Positions 18,813 to 27,311 of a stretch of DNA of 64,000 bases are shown here, in pieces (positions within the stretch are counted from its first letter, which is position 1; each line of letters starts with the position of its first letter). The notes under the pieces were generated by a model. That model made no database searches. It was not told where the DNA came from and worked only from the letters and a program-made list of their open reading frames with translations. The DNA lies in the NCBI GenBank assembly GCA_947495975.1, contig CANMBE010000008.1:52269-116268 (forward strand), written 5' to 3'. Made by a program: the position numbers and the translations under genes. Origin of the DNA: Ignavibacteria bacterium. Lineage in GTDB: Bacteria > Bacteroidota > Ignavibacteria > Kapaibacteriales > Kapaibacteriaceae.

Positions 18813-19588
18813 GTAACACAGTAACACTTCAGCAACCACTTGAAGCAATGAGGTATGGGGCTTCAGAGCTCAAGCGCGTTATTAGTGAAAACACAAAGAA
18901 GGCATTCCTTGTTACTGCGGCCCTTCTTTTGCTTATCACGATCTATTCTTTTGTTGGGCCTATAGTTTCGGAATGGTTGTTCCCTTCACCTAAGGTTGTA
19001 AAAGTCAAGATGTCGAGAATCAGTCTCGACAATCTTCCTCCTCCACAATCTCAGAATGAAGAAGCGCCTCCTCCGCCGCCCCCTGCGGTAGACCCAACTG
19101 GTCCGGCTGCACGAGCTGGCACTCCGATAGCAGTCCCCGATGCAGAACTTGCTCCAGATGTTAAAGACTTTGCAAATGTTGATGAGATCAACCGCGCTTC
19201 AGCCGAAGGCGGAAATGGCGAGGACGATGGCAGTTTTGCAAGCAACATCGGTGACGGTGTTGCCATTTCTGCCCGTGATGAAGACCCTGACATTGATGCT
19301 TTTCTATCGGTTGAGATAGAGCCTTCATACGATGAAGCTGGCATTGCACGCAGAGTGAAATACCCAGACATGGCTAAGAGAAATGGTATTGAAGGTACTG
19401 TTCTCGTAGGTGCATTGATTGGCAAAGACGGCAGAATTGAAAAGATTCAAGTGATTGAATCAGAAAATGAAATTCTCAATGCGGCGGCCGTTACTGCTGT
19501 GAAGGAAACTACGTTTACACCAGCTAAGCAAAATGGACAACCTGTGCGTGTGTGGACACGCGTGCCCATCACATTTAAACTGCGATAG
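18809..19588 (+). CDS. tonB: TonB-family energy transducer
   Basis: A 259-aa TonB. It has a cytoplasmic lead, a membrane anchor at about 31-50 (FLVTAALLLLITIYSFVG), a proline-rich periplasmic spacer (about 72-100, with six consecutive prolines), an acidic linker, and the C-terminal TonB domain (about 175-259) with YPDMAKRNGIEGTVLVGALI, AAVTAVKETTFTPAKQNG and a final VPITFKLR. TonB carries proton-motive energy from ExbB/ExbD to outer-membrane TonB-dependent receptors; no receptor gene is in the window. The start ATG overlaps the exbD stop. The domain order is standard for Bacteroidota TonB. Confidence 0.93.
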   Translation: MSNTVTLQQPLEAMRYGASELKRVISENTKKAFLVTAALLLLITIYSFVGPIVSEWLFPSPKVVKVKMSRISLDNLPPPQSQNEEAPPPPPPAVDPTGPAARAGTPIAVPDAELAPDVKDFANVDEINRASAEGGNGEDDGSFASNIGDGVAISARDEDPDIDAFLSVEIEPSYDEAGIARRVKYPDMAKRNGIEGTVLVGALIGKDGRIEKIQVIESENEILNAAAVTAVKETTFTPAKQNGQPVRVWTRVPITFKLR

Positions 19589-19603
19589 TTTACCGTATCG
19601 CTC

Positions 19604-19792
19604 ATGTATGTTCTGAATATCGCCGTCAGGGTTTTCGTTCTGCTCGTAGGGGCTGCGATCCTTGGCGGCGTTCCTCCGTTTAGTGGCCTTGGATCTCCAC
19701 TCCAAGAAGTTTTCGGTTCAATCGTCGTATTGTTTGGAGTCTTTCGCATTGTGACATTCTACTATCAGCGAAAACATCAACATGACGAATAG
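19604..19792 (+). CDS. Small two-helix membrane protein in the TonB operon
   Basis: A 62-aa protein with two hydrophobic segments (about 4-24 VLNIAVRVFVLLVGAAILGG and 36-54 VFGSIVVLFGVFRIVTFYY) and a short basic C-terminus, KHQHDE-like. I do not recognise a named family. It begins 15 nt after tonB and overlaps the next gene by 11 nt, and it is on the same strand in a tight operon, which supports it being real. It might be an accessory subunit of the ExbB/ExbD/TonB motor or a partner of the lipoprotein that follows; that is inference from position only. Confidence 0.7.
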   Translation: MYVLNIAVRVFVLLVGAAILGGVPPFSGLGSPLQEVFGSIVVLFGVFRIVTFYYQRKHQHDE

Positions 19793-20726
19793 CCGCTACA
19801 TCTATCTCACCGTGTCCGTTGCGATCATCGGCTTTACGCTACTGTCGTGTAATGACTCCAAGCAGCTCGCAAGCGGCAAAAGAGAAACCGCGCTTGCTGG
19901 TGCAATAACAGTAGTGTGCGATCCTGAAATCATTTCAATTCTTGGTCCCGCGAAAGTCCTGTATGACAAAGAGCATCCCGACGCATTTGTAACTCTCGTT
20001 TCTATGAACGTTACGGATGCTTTGAACAAAATGCTTAATCATCAGGAGCGAATTGCCATCATTGCACGTGGCTACACGCCTTCTGAGGATAGCTCAATTG
20101 CCAATGATCCTAGCGACACTCTTCCTCGTGCCCTTCTAGCGCGGGATGCGCTAGTGTTCTTTGTGGCAAAAGATTTTCCATATGACACTATGAACGCAGA
20201 TCACATCAAACAATGGCTCCGTGGTGAGATAAAAGTTCGGAGCTCTTACCCCAAGCTTTCAAAAGATCCAACGTTTGTTGTTTCTGGTGGTTCGAGTGGC
20301 TCTGTTTATGCCAATATTGTTGGTGTGGTCCTCAAAGGATTGAGTCCGGATGTAACACGTTTGGCCTCGCTCCCAACACATGGCAGCGTTGTTAACGCCG
20401 TAAGCACGAACATTTCCTCCATTGGGGTTGGGTATCTCTCTCAGATCGTACGCGATTCAACTGTCAAAGTCCTACGTCTTAGCTACACAAACGGTGATGG
20501 AACTCATGAATGGCCAAAACCCGTTCATGTATCGTATCTCATTATGGGAAAATATCCTTTCCCAGTGCCGATTTACGTCTACCTTAGAGACAAGCCAAAT
20601 CAGTATAATCTTCCATCAGGTTTTATGCAGTTCATAACACGCAATGCCGCTGTTATGAAGAGCATTCTTGATGCTGGTATTGAACCAGCGTATGGAAAGT
20701 TTTCTCTTGTCACATCTGAAGATTGA
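19782..20726 (+). CDS. PstS-like substrate-binding lipoprotein
   Basis: A 314-aa protein with a lipoprotein signal (TLLSC lipobox, residues about 20-24) and a periplasmic-binding-protein fold of the phosphate (PstS) type: ITVVCDPEIISIL, IIARGYTPSED, ALLARDALVFFVAKDFPYDTM, the ligand-loop SGGSSGSVYANIV near residue 170, and ISSIGVGYLSQI. No pst permease genes are adjacent. Instead it lies between TonB and a TPR protein, an arrangement seen in Bacteroidota genomes, so its ligand and partner are uncertain. It may be a periplasmic sensor or scaffold for the TonB machine, not a classical importer component. Confidence 0.8.
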   Translation: MTNSRYIYLTVSVAIIGFTLLSCNDSKQLASGKRETALAGAITVVCDPEIISILGPAKVLYDKEHPDAFVTLVSMNVTDALNKMLNHQERIAIIARGYTPSEDSSIANDPSDTLPRALLARDALVFFVAKDFPYDTMNADHIKQWLRGEIKVRSSYPKLSKDPTFVVSGGSSGSVYANIVGVVLKGLSPDVTRLASLPTHGSVVNAVSTNISSIGVGYLSQIVRDSTVKVLRLSYTNGDGTHEWPKPVHVSYLIMGKYPFPVPIYVYLRDKPNQYNLPSGFMQFITRNAAVMKSILDAGIEPAYGKFSLVTSED

Positions 20727-20749
20727 TCACACTCCAAGACAAACCAACT

Positions 20750-22456
20750 ATGCGCATAATCTTCACAGCTCTCTTTCTCGTACTCTCGGCATCGGCAGTT
20801 ATTGCCAGTGATATTGATTCAGCACAAAACGCTGCCACTAACAGCGATTGGGTTTTGGCCGCCACGCTTATTCGGCCCGCAATTGCAAAGAACCCATTAG
20901 ACATTCCAACGCTCAAACTTGCTGCAAAGATCTATCTCGAGTTAGAGATAGTAGATACAGGACTTGTGTATGCAAAGCGGGTCTATGAAGATGATGACGA
21001 CGAAAAAGAGAATGTTATGCTTTACTCAGAAGCGCTGCGCGATAATTCTCGTGCGGCAGAAGCCACTATTCTACTACGCAAATATCTCAAGAAGAAGAGA
21101 GATGTAGATGTGTCCTTGGAGTTGGTTAATTCGCTTGTAGATGCGGATTCTCTTGGTGCCGCAGAGTTGATAGCAACAACTGCTCGCGACAATTATCCGA
21201 AGAGCGCGGCTGCATATCTTGCTCTTGGTAATATTTATTTCAACAGTAAGCCCCTTCCTGTTTTTGATTTAGCTGTTCAGAATTATAATGAAGCGATTGA
21301 TCTAGATTCAACACTAGTGACGGCGCACTTTAATCTGGCTATTTCTTATTGGAGAATGGCGAACAGAGAGTCTGATCAAGAGCTTGGAAATATGCTTTTC
21401 ACGCGCTCTCTCAAAGAGTGGAATACAGTAGCTACGCTAGACCCAAAGAATGCTCGTGCTTGGTATGAGCAAGGCAAGATTTTTTATCTGGCTGGCCGAT
21501 ATAATTCTTCATCTAAAGCTTTGATAACGTATCGAGAGCTTCGACCACTTGGGACAGGGGAGATCATGGCCTCGTGGTACCTTGGTGAGTCACTCTACAA
21601 ACAAAACCTGTGTGACTCTGCCAAGCGTCACCTGGAAGATGCCGCTGCTCGAGTTGATTCGCTAAAGCCAAAAGTGTCGCTCATCATGGCACGGTGTAAT
21701 TTTCAGTCGAAGGTGTGGAAAACAACTGCAGACTTTTACAACGCAGCCCTTCCAATTAAAGCCACATGGGAAAATTCAGACTTTTGGTATTACGGCGCCG
21801 CATTGGTTTTGTCTGGAGATACAACACAGGCAATTGGTGTTATGACAGAAGCTGCCGAGCGCGATCCAAAATCATGCACGTCAATGTTTCGGTTTGCCTT
21901 GTTGCTGCAAGACAAGCGGATGTATGCTCGATCAAATGAAATCTTTCGTAAGAGGCAGGCAAATTGCCTAGACTCGCTCAATGCAAAGATTCATGTCTTT
22001 ATTGGCAATAATTTCTTCGCTGATAGTCTCGTGGATAGCGCCATTGCATCGTATGAAAACTCGCTAGAAGTGAACCCCGCCTACGTGTACGCAACGTTCC
22101 GACTTGGTGAAACCTACCTTGTAAAGGGCGATGTTGCGAGGGGGCTGGCAATGCTCGAATCCGTTATTGCTAACGCTCAAATCACTGCAAAGGCTGACGA
22201 GCGCAATTATGGTGTTGGTGCCATTATCCGTCTTAATGGCCTGGATATGACGGACAAAAAGTGGCAGAACATTGTTGACCGCAGCAAGATTGCTAAAGAC
22301 ATCAACCCTAAATCCGTTGGCGCCTGGCTGTACCTAGCCATAGGATATCAAGGGCTTCAGGACGCAGAAAACGCGAAGAAGGCGTATAAAGAGGTCCTAA
22401 AGCTGGATCCAAATAACGAAGCGGCGAAGAAGAATTTGAAGGCACTTGGCAGCTAA
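20750..22456 (+). CDS. Exported TPR-repeat protein
   Basis: A 568-aa protein with a signal peptide (MRIIFTALFLVLSASAVIAS) and tetratricopeptide repeats along most of its length, clear at AAYLALGNIYFNSK, VTAHFNLAISYWRMA, ARAWYEQGKIFYLAGRY, VYATFRLGETYLVKGD and, at the C-terminus, WLYLAIGYQGLQDAENAKKA followed by LKLDPNNEAAKKNLK. TPR solenoids mediate protein contacts, here presumably in the periplasm. It closes the exbB-exbD-exbD-tonB-pstS-like operon, 23 nt after the lipoprotein gene. An upstream in-frame ATG at 20723 would place residues before the signal peptide, so 20750 is preferred. Precise role unknown. Confidence 0.85.
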   Translation: MRIIFTALFLVLSASAVIASDIDSAQNAATNSDWVLAATLIRPAIAKNPLDIPTLKLAAKIYLELEIVDTGLVYAKRVYEDDDDEKENVMLYSEALRDNSRAAEATILLRKYLKKKRDVDVSLELVNSLVDADSLGAAELIATTARDNYPKSAAAYLALGNIYFNSKPLPVFDLAVQNYNEAIDLDSTLVTAHFNLAISYWRMANRESDQELGNMLFTRSLKEWNTVATLDPKNARAWYEQGKIFYLAGRYNSSSKALITYRELRPLGTGEIMASWYLGESLYKQNLCDSAKRHLEDAAARVDSLKPKVSLIMARCNFQSKVWKTTADFYNAALPIKATWENSDFWYYGAALVLSGDTTQAIGVMTEAAERDPKSCTSMFRFALLLQDKRMYARSNEIFRKRQANCLDSLNAKIHVFIGNNFFADSLVDSAIASYENSLEVNPAYVYATFRLGETYLVKGDVARGLAMLESVIANAQITAKADERNYGVGAIIRLNGLDMTDKKWQNIVDRSKIAKDINPKSVGAWLYLAIGYQGLQDAENAKKAYKEVLKLDPNNEAAKKNLKALGS

Positions 22457-22470
22457 TACAGCCGAGTCCG

Positions 22471-22502
22471 TTTGGCAGAATCACCTAAGTGCCGTATTTT
22501 CG
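22471..22502 (+). promoter_or_regulatory. Promoter for the yceD-rpmF-plsX-fab cluster
   Basis: TTTG at 22471-22474, a 20-nt spacer, then TATTTTCG at 22495-22502, one mismatch from TAnnTTTG. Predicted start is near 22509, 28 nt before the yceD ATG at 22537. The site follows the TPR gene stop and precedes the nine-gene fatty-acid cluster. Confidence 0.55.
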
Positions 22503-22536
22503 TCAACTTGTGAACATTGGACCCCACCTGAACACC

Positions 22537-23067
22537 ATGATCGCGATACAAATTGTGGGACTTAGGGAAGGAAATCACCCTTTCACGGTAGAGATTGAAG
22601 CGTCTCAGATTTTAGGGATTACACCTGAAATTCGTGGAACGGTCTCTACGACAGGCGTCCTTCGAAAGATTGGCAGCCGGTACCTACTGGATGCTGAAAC
22701 TTTTGGAACTGCGCGGCTTGTATGCGATAGGTCACTCGAAGAATTTGATGAGCCACTCCAGGCGGCTTTTCATATTGAATTCAAGGTTGACCATTTGTTA
22801 GCAGCCAAGCAGCAGGGTAGCGAAGGTGAGTTTGATGACGAAGAGGTACGCGGGATGTACACTGAGAATAAGGTGATTGATATCACGGAAGATGTGAGAC
22901 AAGTACTCACCGTGGCAATACCGTTTCGCAGAGTTGCACCTGAATACCGAGACAAGAAACTTAACGAAATTCACTCCTCGGTTGCCGTGCGTGATTCAAA
23001 CGATGTAGACCTGCCTGTTGAGGTGGATGATCGTTGGTCTGCACTCTCTAAACTGAAACGATCGTAA
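22537..23067 (+). CDS. yceD: YceD family protein (DUF177), upstream of L32
   Basis: A 176-aa DUF177/YceD protein. The region from about 50 to 90 (GVLRKIGSRYLLDAETFGTARLVCDRSLEEF) corresponds to the conserved core, though it has one cysteine where many homologues have two. The middle is acidic (EGEFDDEEVRG), followed by IDITEDVRQVLTVAIP. YceD is nearly always beside rpmF and plsX; it has been linked to 23S rRNA accumulation and ribosome assembly, but its biochemical role is not settled. A GTG at 22489 is in frame but overlaps the promoter, so the ATG at 22537 is used. No strong Shine-Dalgarno is seen. Confidence 0.85.
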   Translation: MIAIQIVGLREGNHPFTVEIEASQILGITPEIRGTVSTTGVLRKIGSRYLLDAETFGTARLVCDRSLEEFDEPLQAAFHIEFKVDHLLAAKQQGSEGEFDDEEVRGMYTENKVIDITEDVRQVLTVAIPFRRVAPEYRDKKLNEIHSSVAVRDSNDVDLPVEVDDRWSALSKLKRS

Positions 23068-23083
23068 TTCTAAGGTATCTCTC

Positions 23084-23260
23084 ATGCCGAATCCAAAGCG
23101 ACGCCACTCAAAGTCTCGCGGTGCTAAGCGCCGTACGCACTATAAGGCAACCGCACCATCCGTGATGACCTGTCCTAATTGTAGTGCAGCAAAGCAACCA
23201 CACATTGTGTGTCCATCATGCGGATACTACAACGGTCGCAAGATCATCTCTGTAGACTAA
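23084..23260 (+). CDS. rpmF: Large ribosomal subunit protein bL32
   Basis: A 58-aa protein beginning MPNPKRRHSKSRGAKRRTHYK, the canonical L32 start. It has a four-cysteine zinc ribbon (CPNC...CPSC), so it is the zinc-binding (C+) form. It ends GRKIISVD. It lies between yceD and plsX, the usual order. A Shine-Dalgarno-like AAGG lies upstream of the ATG. No zinc-independent duplicate is in the window. Confidence 0.97.
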   Translation: MPNPKRRHSKSRGAKRRTHYKATAPSVMTCPNCSAAKQPHIVCPSCGYYNGRKIISVD

Positions 23261-23281
23261 CACCTAAGAATACCACCTGCA

Positions 23282-24313
23282 ATGCATACTCGCCCCGTTA
23301 GGGTCGTTCTCGATGCAATGGGGGGGGACCATGCACCCGCTCATGAAGTTCAAGGGGCGTTAACGGCTCTTCAGGAGTTAGGAACAGACGTTGAACTCAT
23401 ACTGGTGGGACGGGAGAGTGATATTTCCCCGCTCCTTGCAGGATTCACAAAGCACTCCATTCGAATTATTCATGCCTCTGATGTAGTTGGCATGGGAGAC
23501 GAGCCGTCTTCAATTCTCAAGAACAGGCGAGACTCATCTCTCTATGTTGGACTAGAGCTTATGCGAAGTGGGCAGGCCGACGCATTTGTTTCTACAGGCA
23601 ATACGGGCGGCGTTATGGCAACAGCAACAATGTTATGCGGGCGCATCCCTGGTGTAAGCAGGCCAACAATTGGCTCATTTTTGCCAACGAAGACCGGACG
23701 TCCAACGCTTCTTCTTGACGTTGGTGCCAACGTAGACAGTAAACCAAAATTCCTCTCCGACTATGCAGTTATGGGCAGTGTCTATGCACGCCTCATGTTA
23801 GGTATTCCATCCCCTACAGTAGGTCTTCTCAATGTGGGTGAAGAGGAAGGTAAAGGAACTGAGGTTGTTCGTGAAGCCTATACTCTGATCAGGAATAACG
23901 GCGTCAACTTTGTAGGAAATGTTGAAGGACGAGATATTCTTTCTGGATCCGTAGACATCGTAGTATGTGATGGATTTGAAGGCAATATTGTTCTCAAGTT
24001 TGCAGAAAGCGTCCTCGGTTTTCTGAAGTCTCGCTTTAAGGCATATGCAGACAGAGGCATCGTGCAAAAAATGATAATTGGTGTATTTCGTCCAGTACTC
24101 AAGAGTGCTCTGCGAGATATGGATTATCAAGAATATGGTGGTGTTCCACTTTTGGGAATCAACGGAGTTGCAATCATTGGACATGGCAGTAGCTCGCCCC
24201 TTGCCATAGCAAACATGATCCAACGTGCAGTAGAAATGGTCCGCAAGGACGTTAACGGTACAATTCAAAAAGCTCTCGCCTCATCGTCGGAACCAACCAA
24301 GGAAAATGTATGA
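23282..24313 (+). CDS. plsX: Phosphate acyltransferase PlsX
   Basis: A 343-aa enzyme converting acyl-ACP to acyl-phosphate, the acyl donor for PlsY in phospholipid synthesis. The family hallmark LDAMGGDHAP is at residues 10-19, with STGNTGGVMA near 105, LLDVGANVDSKP near 140 and GDFEGNI-like DGFEGNIVLK near 230. It is peripheral to the membrane. It overlaps fabH by ATGA. The plsX-fabH-fabD-fabG-acpP-fabF order is standard and coordinates phospholipid and fatty-acid synthesis. Confidence 0.95.
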   Translation: MHTRPVRVVLDAMGGDHAPAHEVQGALTALQELGTDVELILVGRESDISPLLAGFTKHSIRIIHASDVVGMGDEPSSILKNRRDSSLYVGLELMRSGQADAFVSTGNTGGVMATATMLCGRIPGVSRPTIGSFLPTKTGRPTLLLDVGANVDSKPKFLSDYAVMGSVYARLMLGIPSPTVGLLNVGEEEGKGTEVVREAYTLIRNNGVNFVGNVEGRDILSGSVDIVVCDGFEGNIVLKFAESVLGFLKSRFKAYADRGIVQKMIIGVFRPVLKSALRDMDYQEYGGVPLLGINGVAIIGHGSSSPLAIANMIQRAVEMVRKDVNGTIQKALASSSEPTKENV

Positions 24314-25299
24314 AAGCGGTGATCTCGGCAGTAGCACACCATGTACCTGAAGGTGTGTATGATAATGTGTGGTTTGAGAGTAAACTCGATACAACAGACG
24401 AATGGATTACATCACGTACTGGTATTAAAGAACGACATTTTGCATTTGAAGGAGGCCTCACAGATATCCTTCTTCCGTCAGCTCAAAAAGTTCTTAAGCA
24501 GCGTGGTCTAAAACCTGAAGACATAGACATTATTATTGTTGCCACAATTACTGGTGACAGAGTTTTTCCGTCTAGCGCAGCAATCTTACAACGAAAGCTC
24601 GGCGCTATCAATGCGTGGGGATTTGATCTTGCTGGCGCTTGCAGCGGATTTCTGTACGCGCTGGTGACGGGTGCAAAGTTTATTGAATCTGGCGCAGGAA
24701 AACGAGTATTGGTTTTAGGTGGAGACAAGATGAGTTCCATTCTCAATTTTGAAGACCGAACAACATGCGTGCTTTTTGGTGATGGTGGTGGAGCAGTATT
24801 GCTAGAAGCCGGCGAAGATGATTCGTATGGCATCTTGGACCACATACTTCGAATGGACGGTAAAGGTGAGGCGTATTTGCATCAGCCAGCTGGTGGGTCT
24901 TTAAAGCCCCCTACCGTTGAAAGTGTTTTGAACCGGGAACACTACGTCTATCAAGAAGGCCAATTTGTTTTCAAAAGCGCGGTTAAGGGAATGGCTGATG
25001 TTTCATTTGAGATAATGGAGCGCAATAACCTGAAGGCCGATGATATCGCATGGCTAGTGCCGCATCAGGCCAACCTGCGCATTATTGATGCCACCGCTGC
25101 GCGTATGGGACTGCCACACGATAAAGTGATGATCAACATTGATCGCTACGGGAATACCACTGCCGGTACTATTCCAATCTGCATCTCTGAACTTCATGAG
25201 ATGAAGAAAGTGAAAAAAGGCGACTACCTTGTCCTGTCCTCGTTCGGCGCAGGTTACACATGGGGAAGTGTGCTCATTCGCTGGTCGATAGACACCTAA
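24310..25299 (+). CDS. fabH: Beta-ketoacyl-ACP synthase III
   Basis: A 329-aa thiolase-fold enzyme that starts fatty-acid chains by condensing acetyl-CoA (or a branched primer) with malonyl-ACP. The catalytic triad is visible: C111 in AGACSGFLYA, H252 in VPHQANLRI and N282 in YGNTTAGTIP. The N-terminus has STTDEWI-like DTTDEWITSRTGIKER. Length is normal. Primer preference cannot be read from the sequence. The start overlaps the plsX stop; fabD follows after 9 nt. Confidence 0.96.
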   Translation: MKAVISAVAHHVPEGVYDNVWFESKLDTTDEWITSRTGIKERHFAFEGGLTDILLPSAQKVLKQRGLKPEDIDIIIVATITGDRVFPSSAAILQRKLGAINAWGFDLAGACSGFLYALVTGAKFIESGAGKRVLVLGGDKMSSILNFEDRTTCVLFGDGGGAVLLEAGEDDSYGILDHILRMDGKGEAYLHQPAGGSLKPPTVESVLNREHYVYQEGQFVFKSAVKGMADVSFEIMERNNLKADDIAWLVPHQANLRIIDATAARMGLPHDKVMINIDRYGNTTAGTIPICISELHEMKKVKKGDYLVLSSFGAGYTWGSVLIRWSIDT

Positions 25300-25308
25300 G
25301 GAAATCCT

Positions 25309-26247
25309 ATGAGCACTGCATTACTGTTCTCTGGTCAAGGTTCCCAATACGTTGGTATGGGAAAAGACATTGCAGATGAGTATGAATCTGCGAAGGGGCT
25401 TTTCGGACGTGCCAATGAGATCCTTGGCTATGATCTTACGAAGATCATGTTTGAAGGTTCGGATGACGTGTTGCGCCAAACCAGATTTACACAGCCTGCA
25501 TTGTTCTTGCACGAAGCTGTTGTACTTGAAGCTACACGTGTGCGCAAATCAATGTCCGCCGTAGCAGGACATTCATTAGGCGAATATTCTGCGTTGTACG
25601 CAGCAGGCGTGATGTCGTTTGATGATGCTCTTCTACTTGTGCAGCTACGTGCAACGCTCATGTATGAAGCAGGCAATCGCGTTCCCGGTACCATGGCTGC
25701 GATCATTGGGTTGGAGGATGATGCAGTGCGAGGCATTTGCGCTGAACTCAATAACATCAATGGCAATGTGATCGTGCCTGCAAATTTTAATTCTCCGAGT
25801 CAGGTTGTCATTAGCGGATCAGCAGATTACGTACGCCAGGCACTTCCACTCTTTAAAGAACGTGGAGCAAAGCTTGTTAAGGAATTGCAGGTAAGCGGAG
25901 CGTTTCATTCGCCCCTTTTAGAAGAAGCTCAATCGGGTCTTGCTGAGAAAATTCACAGCACTACGTTTCACGACGCTACAGTACCGGTCTATGTTAACGT
26001 CACTGGACTGGCTGTTACGTCTGCAGAGGAGCTTAAGGATGCTGCGGTGCGTCAGTTAACATCTCCAGTACTGTGGACGTCTACCATGGAAAATATGTGG
26101 AGCGCAGGAATTCAGAATTTCTGTGAGATTGGACCAGGGAAAGTTCTTCAAGGACTTGTTAAACGCACGCTTTCGAATGCTATCATTGATGGTATAGACA
26201 CAGCGGCAGATATTCGGCGAGCGAATCAAACAGGGGAATCAGCATGA
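25309..26247 (+). CDS. fabD: Malonyl-CoA:ACP transacylase
   Basis: A 312-aa acyltransferase loading malonyl groups onto ACP. The opening LLFSGQGSQYVGMGKD is the family signature. The nucleophile is S89 in GHSLGEYSA, with H200 in SGAFHSPLL as its partner and R116-region LVQLRATLMYEA as the malonyl-carboxylate binder. It is preceded by a Shine-Dalgarno AAGGAAA. Its stop overlaps fabG by ATGA. Confidence 0.96.
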   Translation: MSTALLFSGQGSQYVGMGKDIADEYESAKGLFGRANEILGYDLTKIMFEGSDDVLRQTRFTQPALFLHEAVVLEATRVRKSMSAVAGHSLGEYSALYAAGVMSFDDALLLVQLRATLMYEAGNRVPGTMAAIIGLEDDAVRGICAELNNINGNVIVPANFNSPSQVVISGSADYVRQALPLFKERGAKLVKELQVSGAFHSPLLEEAQSGLAEKIHSTTFHDATVPVYVNVTGLAVTSAEELKDAAVRQLTSPVLWTSTMENMWSAGIQNFCEIGPGKVLQGLVKRTLSNAIIDGIDTAADIRRANQTGESA

Positions 26248-26996
26248 AAACATTTGATCACGCAGGCAAAGTGATTGCAGTTACTGGCGGGTCGAGGGGC
26301 ATTGGCGAAGCAGTGGTGCGTCGGCTTTGCTCTGAGGGTGCACACGTGTTCGCCACCTTTAACTCCCAGCCTGAGCGTGCAGAGCGAATCTCCCAGGAGA
26401 TTACGGAGACCGGTGGTACAATTACCTTTCATCAGGTAAATGTAAGCGACGAAGAAAGTGTTAAGAGATTCGTTGAAGCCATTGTAGTGCAAGCTGGTCG
26501 CATAGACGGGTTGGTGAATAATGCTGGAATGACAAAGGATGGGTTGATCATGAGAATGAGTGCCAAGGACTGGCAGGATGTGATCGATACGAACCTCACC
26601 GGAGTCTTCTATGCCTGTAAGGCGGTAGCCCGTCCGATGATGTCCCAACGGTCTGGTAGGATCGTAAATATTGGCAGCATCGTAGGTTTAGGGGGCAATG
26701 CAGGCCAAGTAAACTATAGCAGTTCAAAAGCCGGAATTGTAGGCTTAACACGAAGCCTTGCCCGTGAACTCGCTAGTCGTAACGTTTTCGTAAATTGCGT
26801 AGCTCCGGGTTTTGTAGAAACGGACATGACTGATAAGCTTACGGATCAGCAGAAGGCGTCGTTCTTCGGCAATATTCCAATGAAGCGTGCAGCACGTCCG
26901 GATGAGATTGCAAGTGTGGTCTCATTCTTCATCTCTCAAGAGTCTTCGTACATCACTGGTCAAGTTCTCAACGTAGACGGTGGACTGGCGATGTGA
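26244..26996 (+). CDS. fabG: 3-oxoacyl-ACP reductase
   Basis: A 250-aa short-chain dehydrogenase reducing beta-ketoacyl-ACP with NADPH. The cofactor loop GGSRGIGEAVV lies near residue 14, NNAGMTKDGL near 90, the catalytic Y158xxxK162 in NYSSSKAG preceded by GSIVGLGG, and the tetramer-forming end ITGQVLNVDGGLAM. The start overlaps the fabD stop. Its place between fabD and acpP makes FabG the secure choice within the large SDR family. Confidence 0.95.
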   Translation: MKTFDHAGKVIAVTGGSRGIGEAVVRRLCSEGAHVFATFNSQPERAERISQEITETGGTITFHQVNVSDEESVKRFVEAIVVQAGRIDGLVNNAGMTKDGLIMRMSAKDWQDVIDTNLTGVFYACKAVARPMMSQRSGRIVNIGSIVGLGGNAGQVNYSSSKAGIVGLTRSLARELASRNVFVNCVAPGFVETDMTDKLTDQQKASFFGNIPMKRAARPDEIASVVSFFISQESSYITGQVLNVDGGLAM

Positions 26997-27045
26997 AGGT
27001 TTTTAATATCGCATTCTTTCAATTTCATTATCTCAAGGGTTTCGT

Positions 27046-27282
27046 ATGTCCGCAGTGGCACAAAAAGTGACGGAGATCATCGTCTCCAAGCTCGGTGTTG
27101 AAGAATCACAAGTAACTCCAACAGCGTCTTTCACAAGCGATCTTGGTGCAGATTCACTTGATACAGTAGAGCTCATCATGGAATTCGAACGTGCATTTAA
27201 CCTCACGATCGATGACAGTGATGCCGAAAAGATTCAAACAGTTGGAGACGCTGTTACGTACATCGAGTCGAAAGCCTCTTAA
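27046..27282 (+). CDS. acpP: Acyl carrier protein
   Basis: A 78-aa acidic four-helix ACP. The phosphopantetheine attachment serine is S37 in [11 protein letters not shown], followed by the recognition helix [13 protein letters not shown]. It carries growing acyl chains between the Fab enzymes. It is preceded by a Shine-Dalgarno-like AAGGGT and separated from fabG by 49 nt, more than other gaps in the cluster, which would allow separate transcription or stronger translation of this abundant protein. Confidence 0.97.
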   Translation: MSAVAQKVTEIIVSKLGVEESQVTPTASFTSDLGADSLDTVELIMEFERAFNLTIDDSDAEKIQTVGDAVTYIESKAS

Positions 27283-27311
27283 TCCTCAATCGATCATCTT
27301 CGTAGGTCCGT

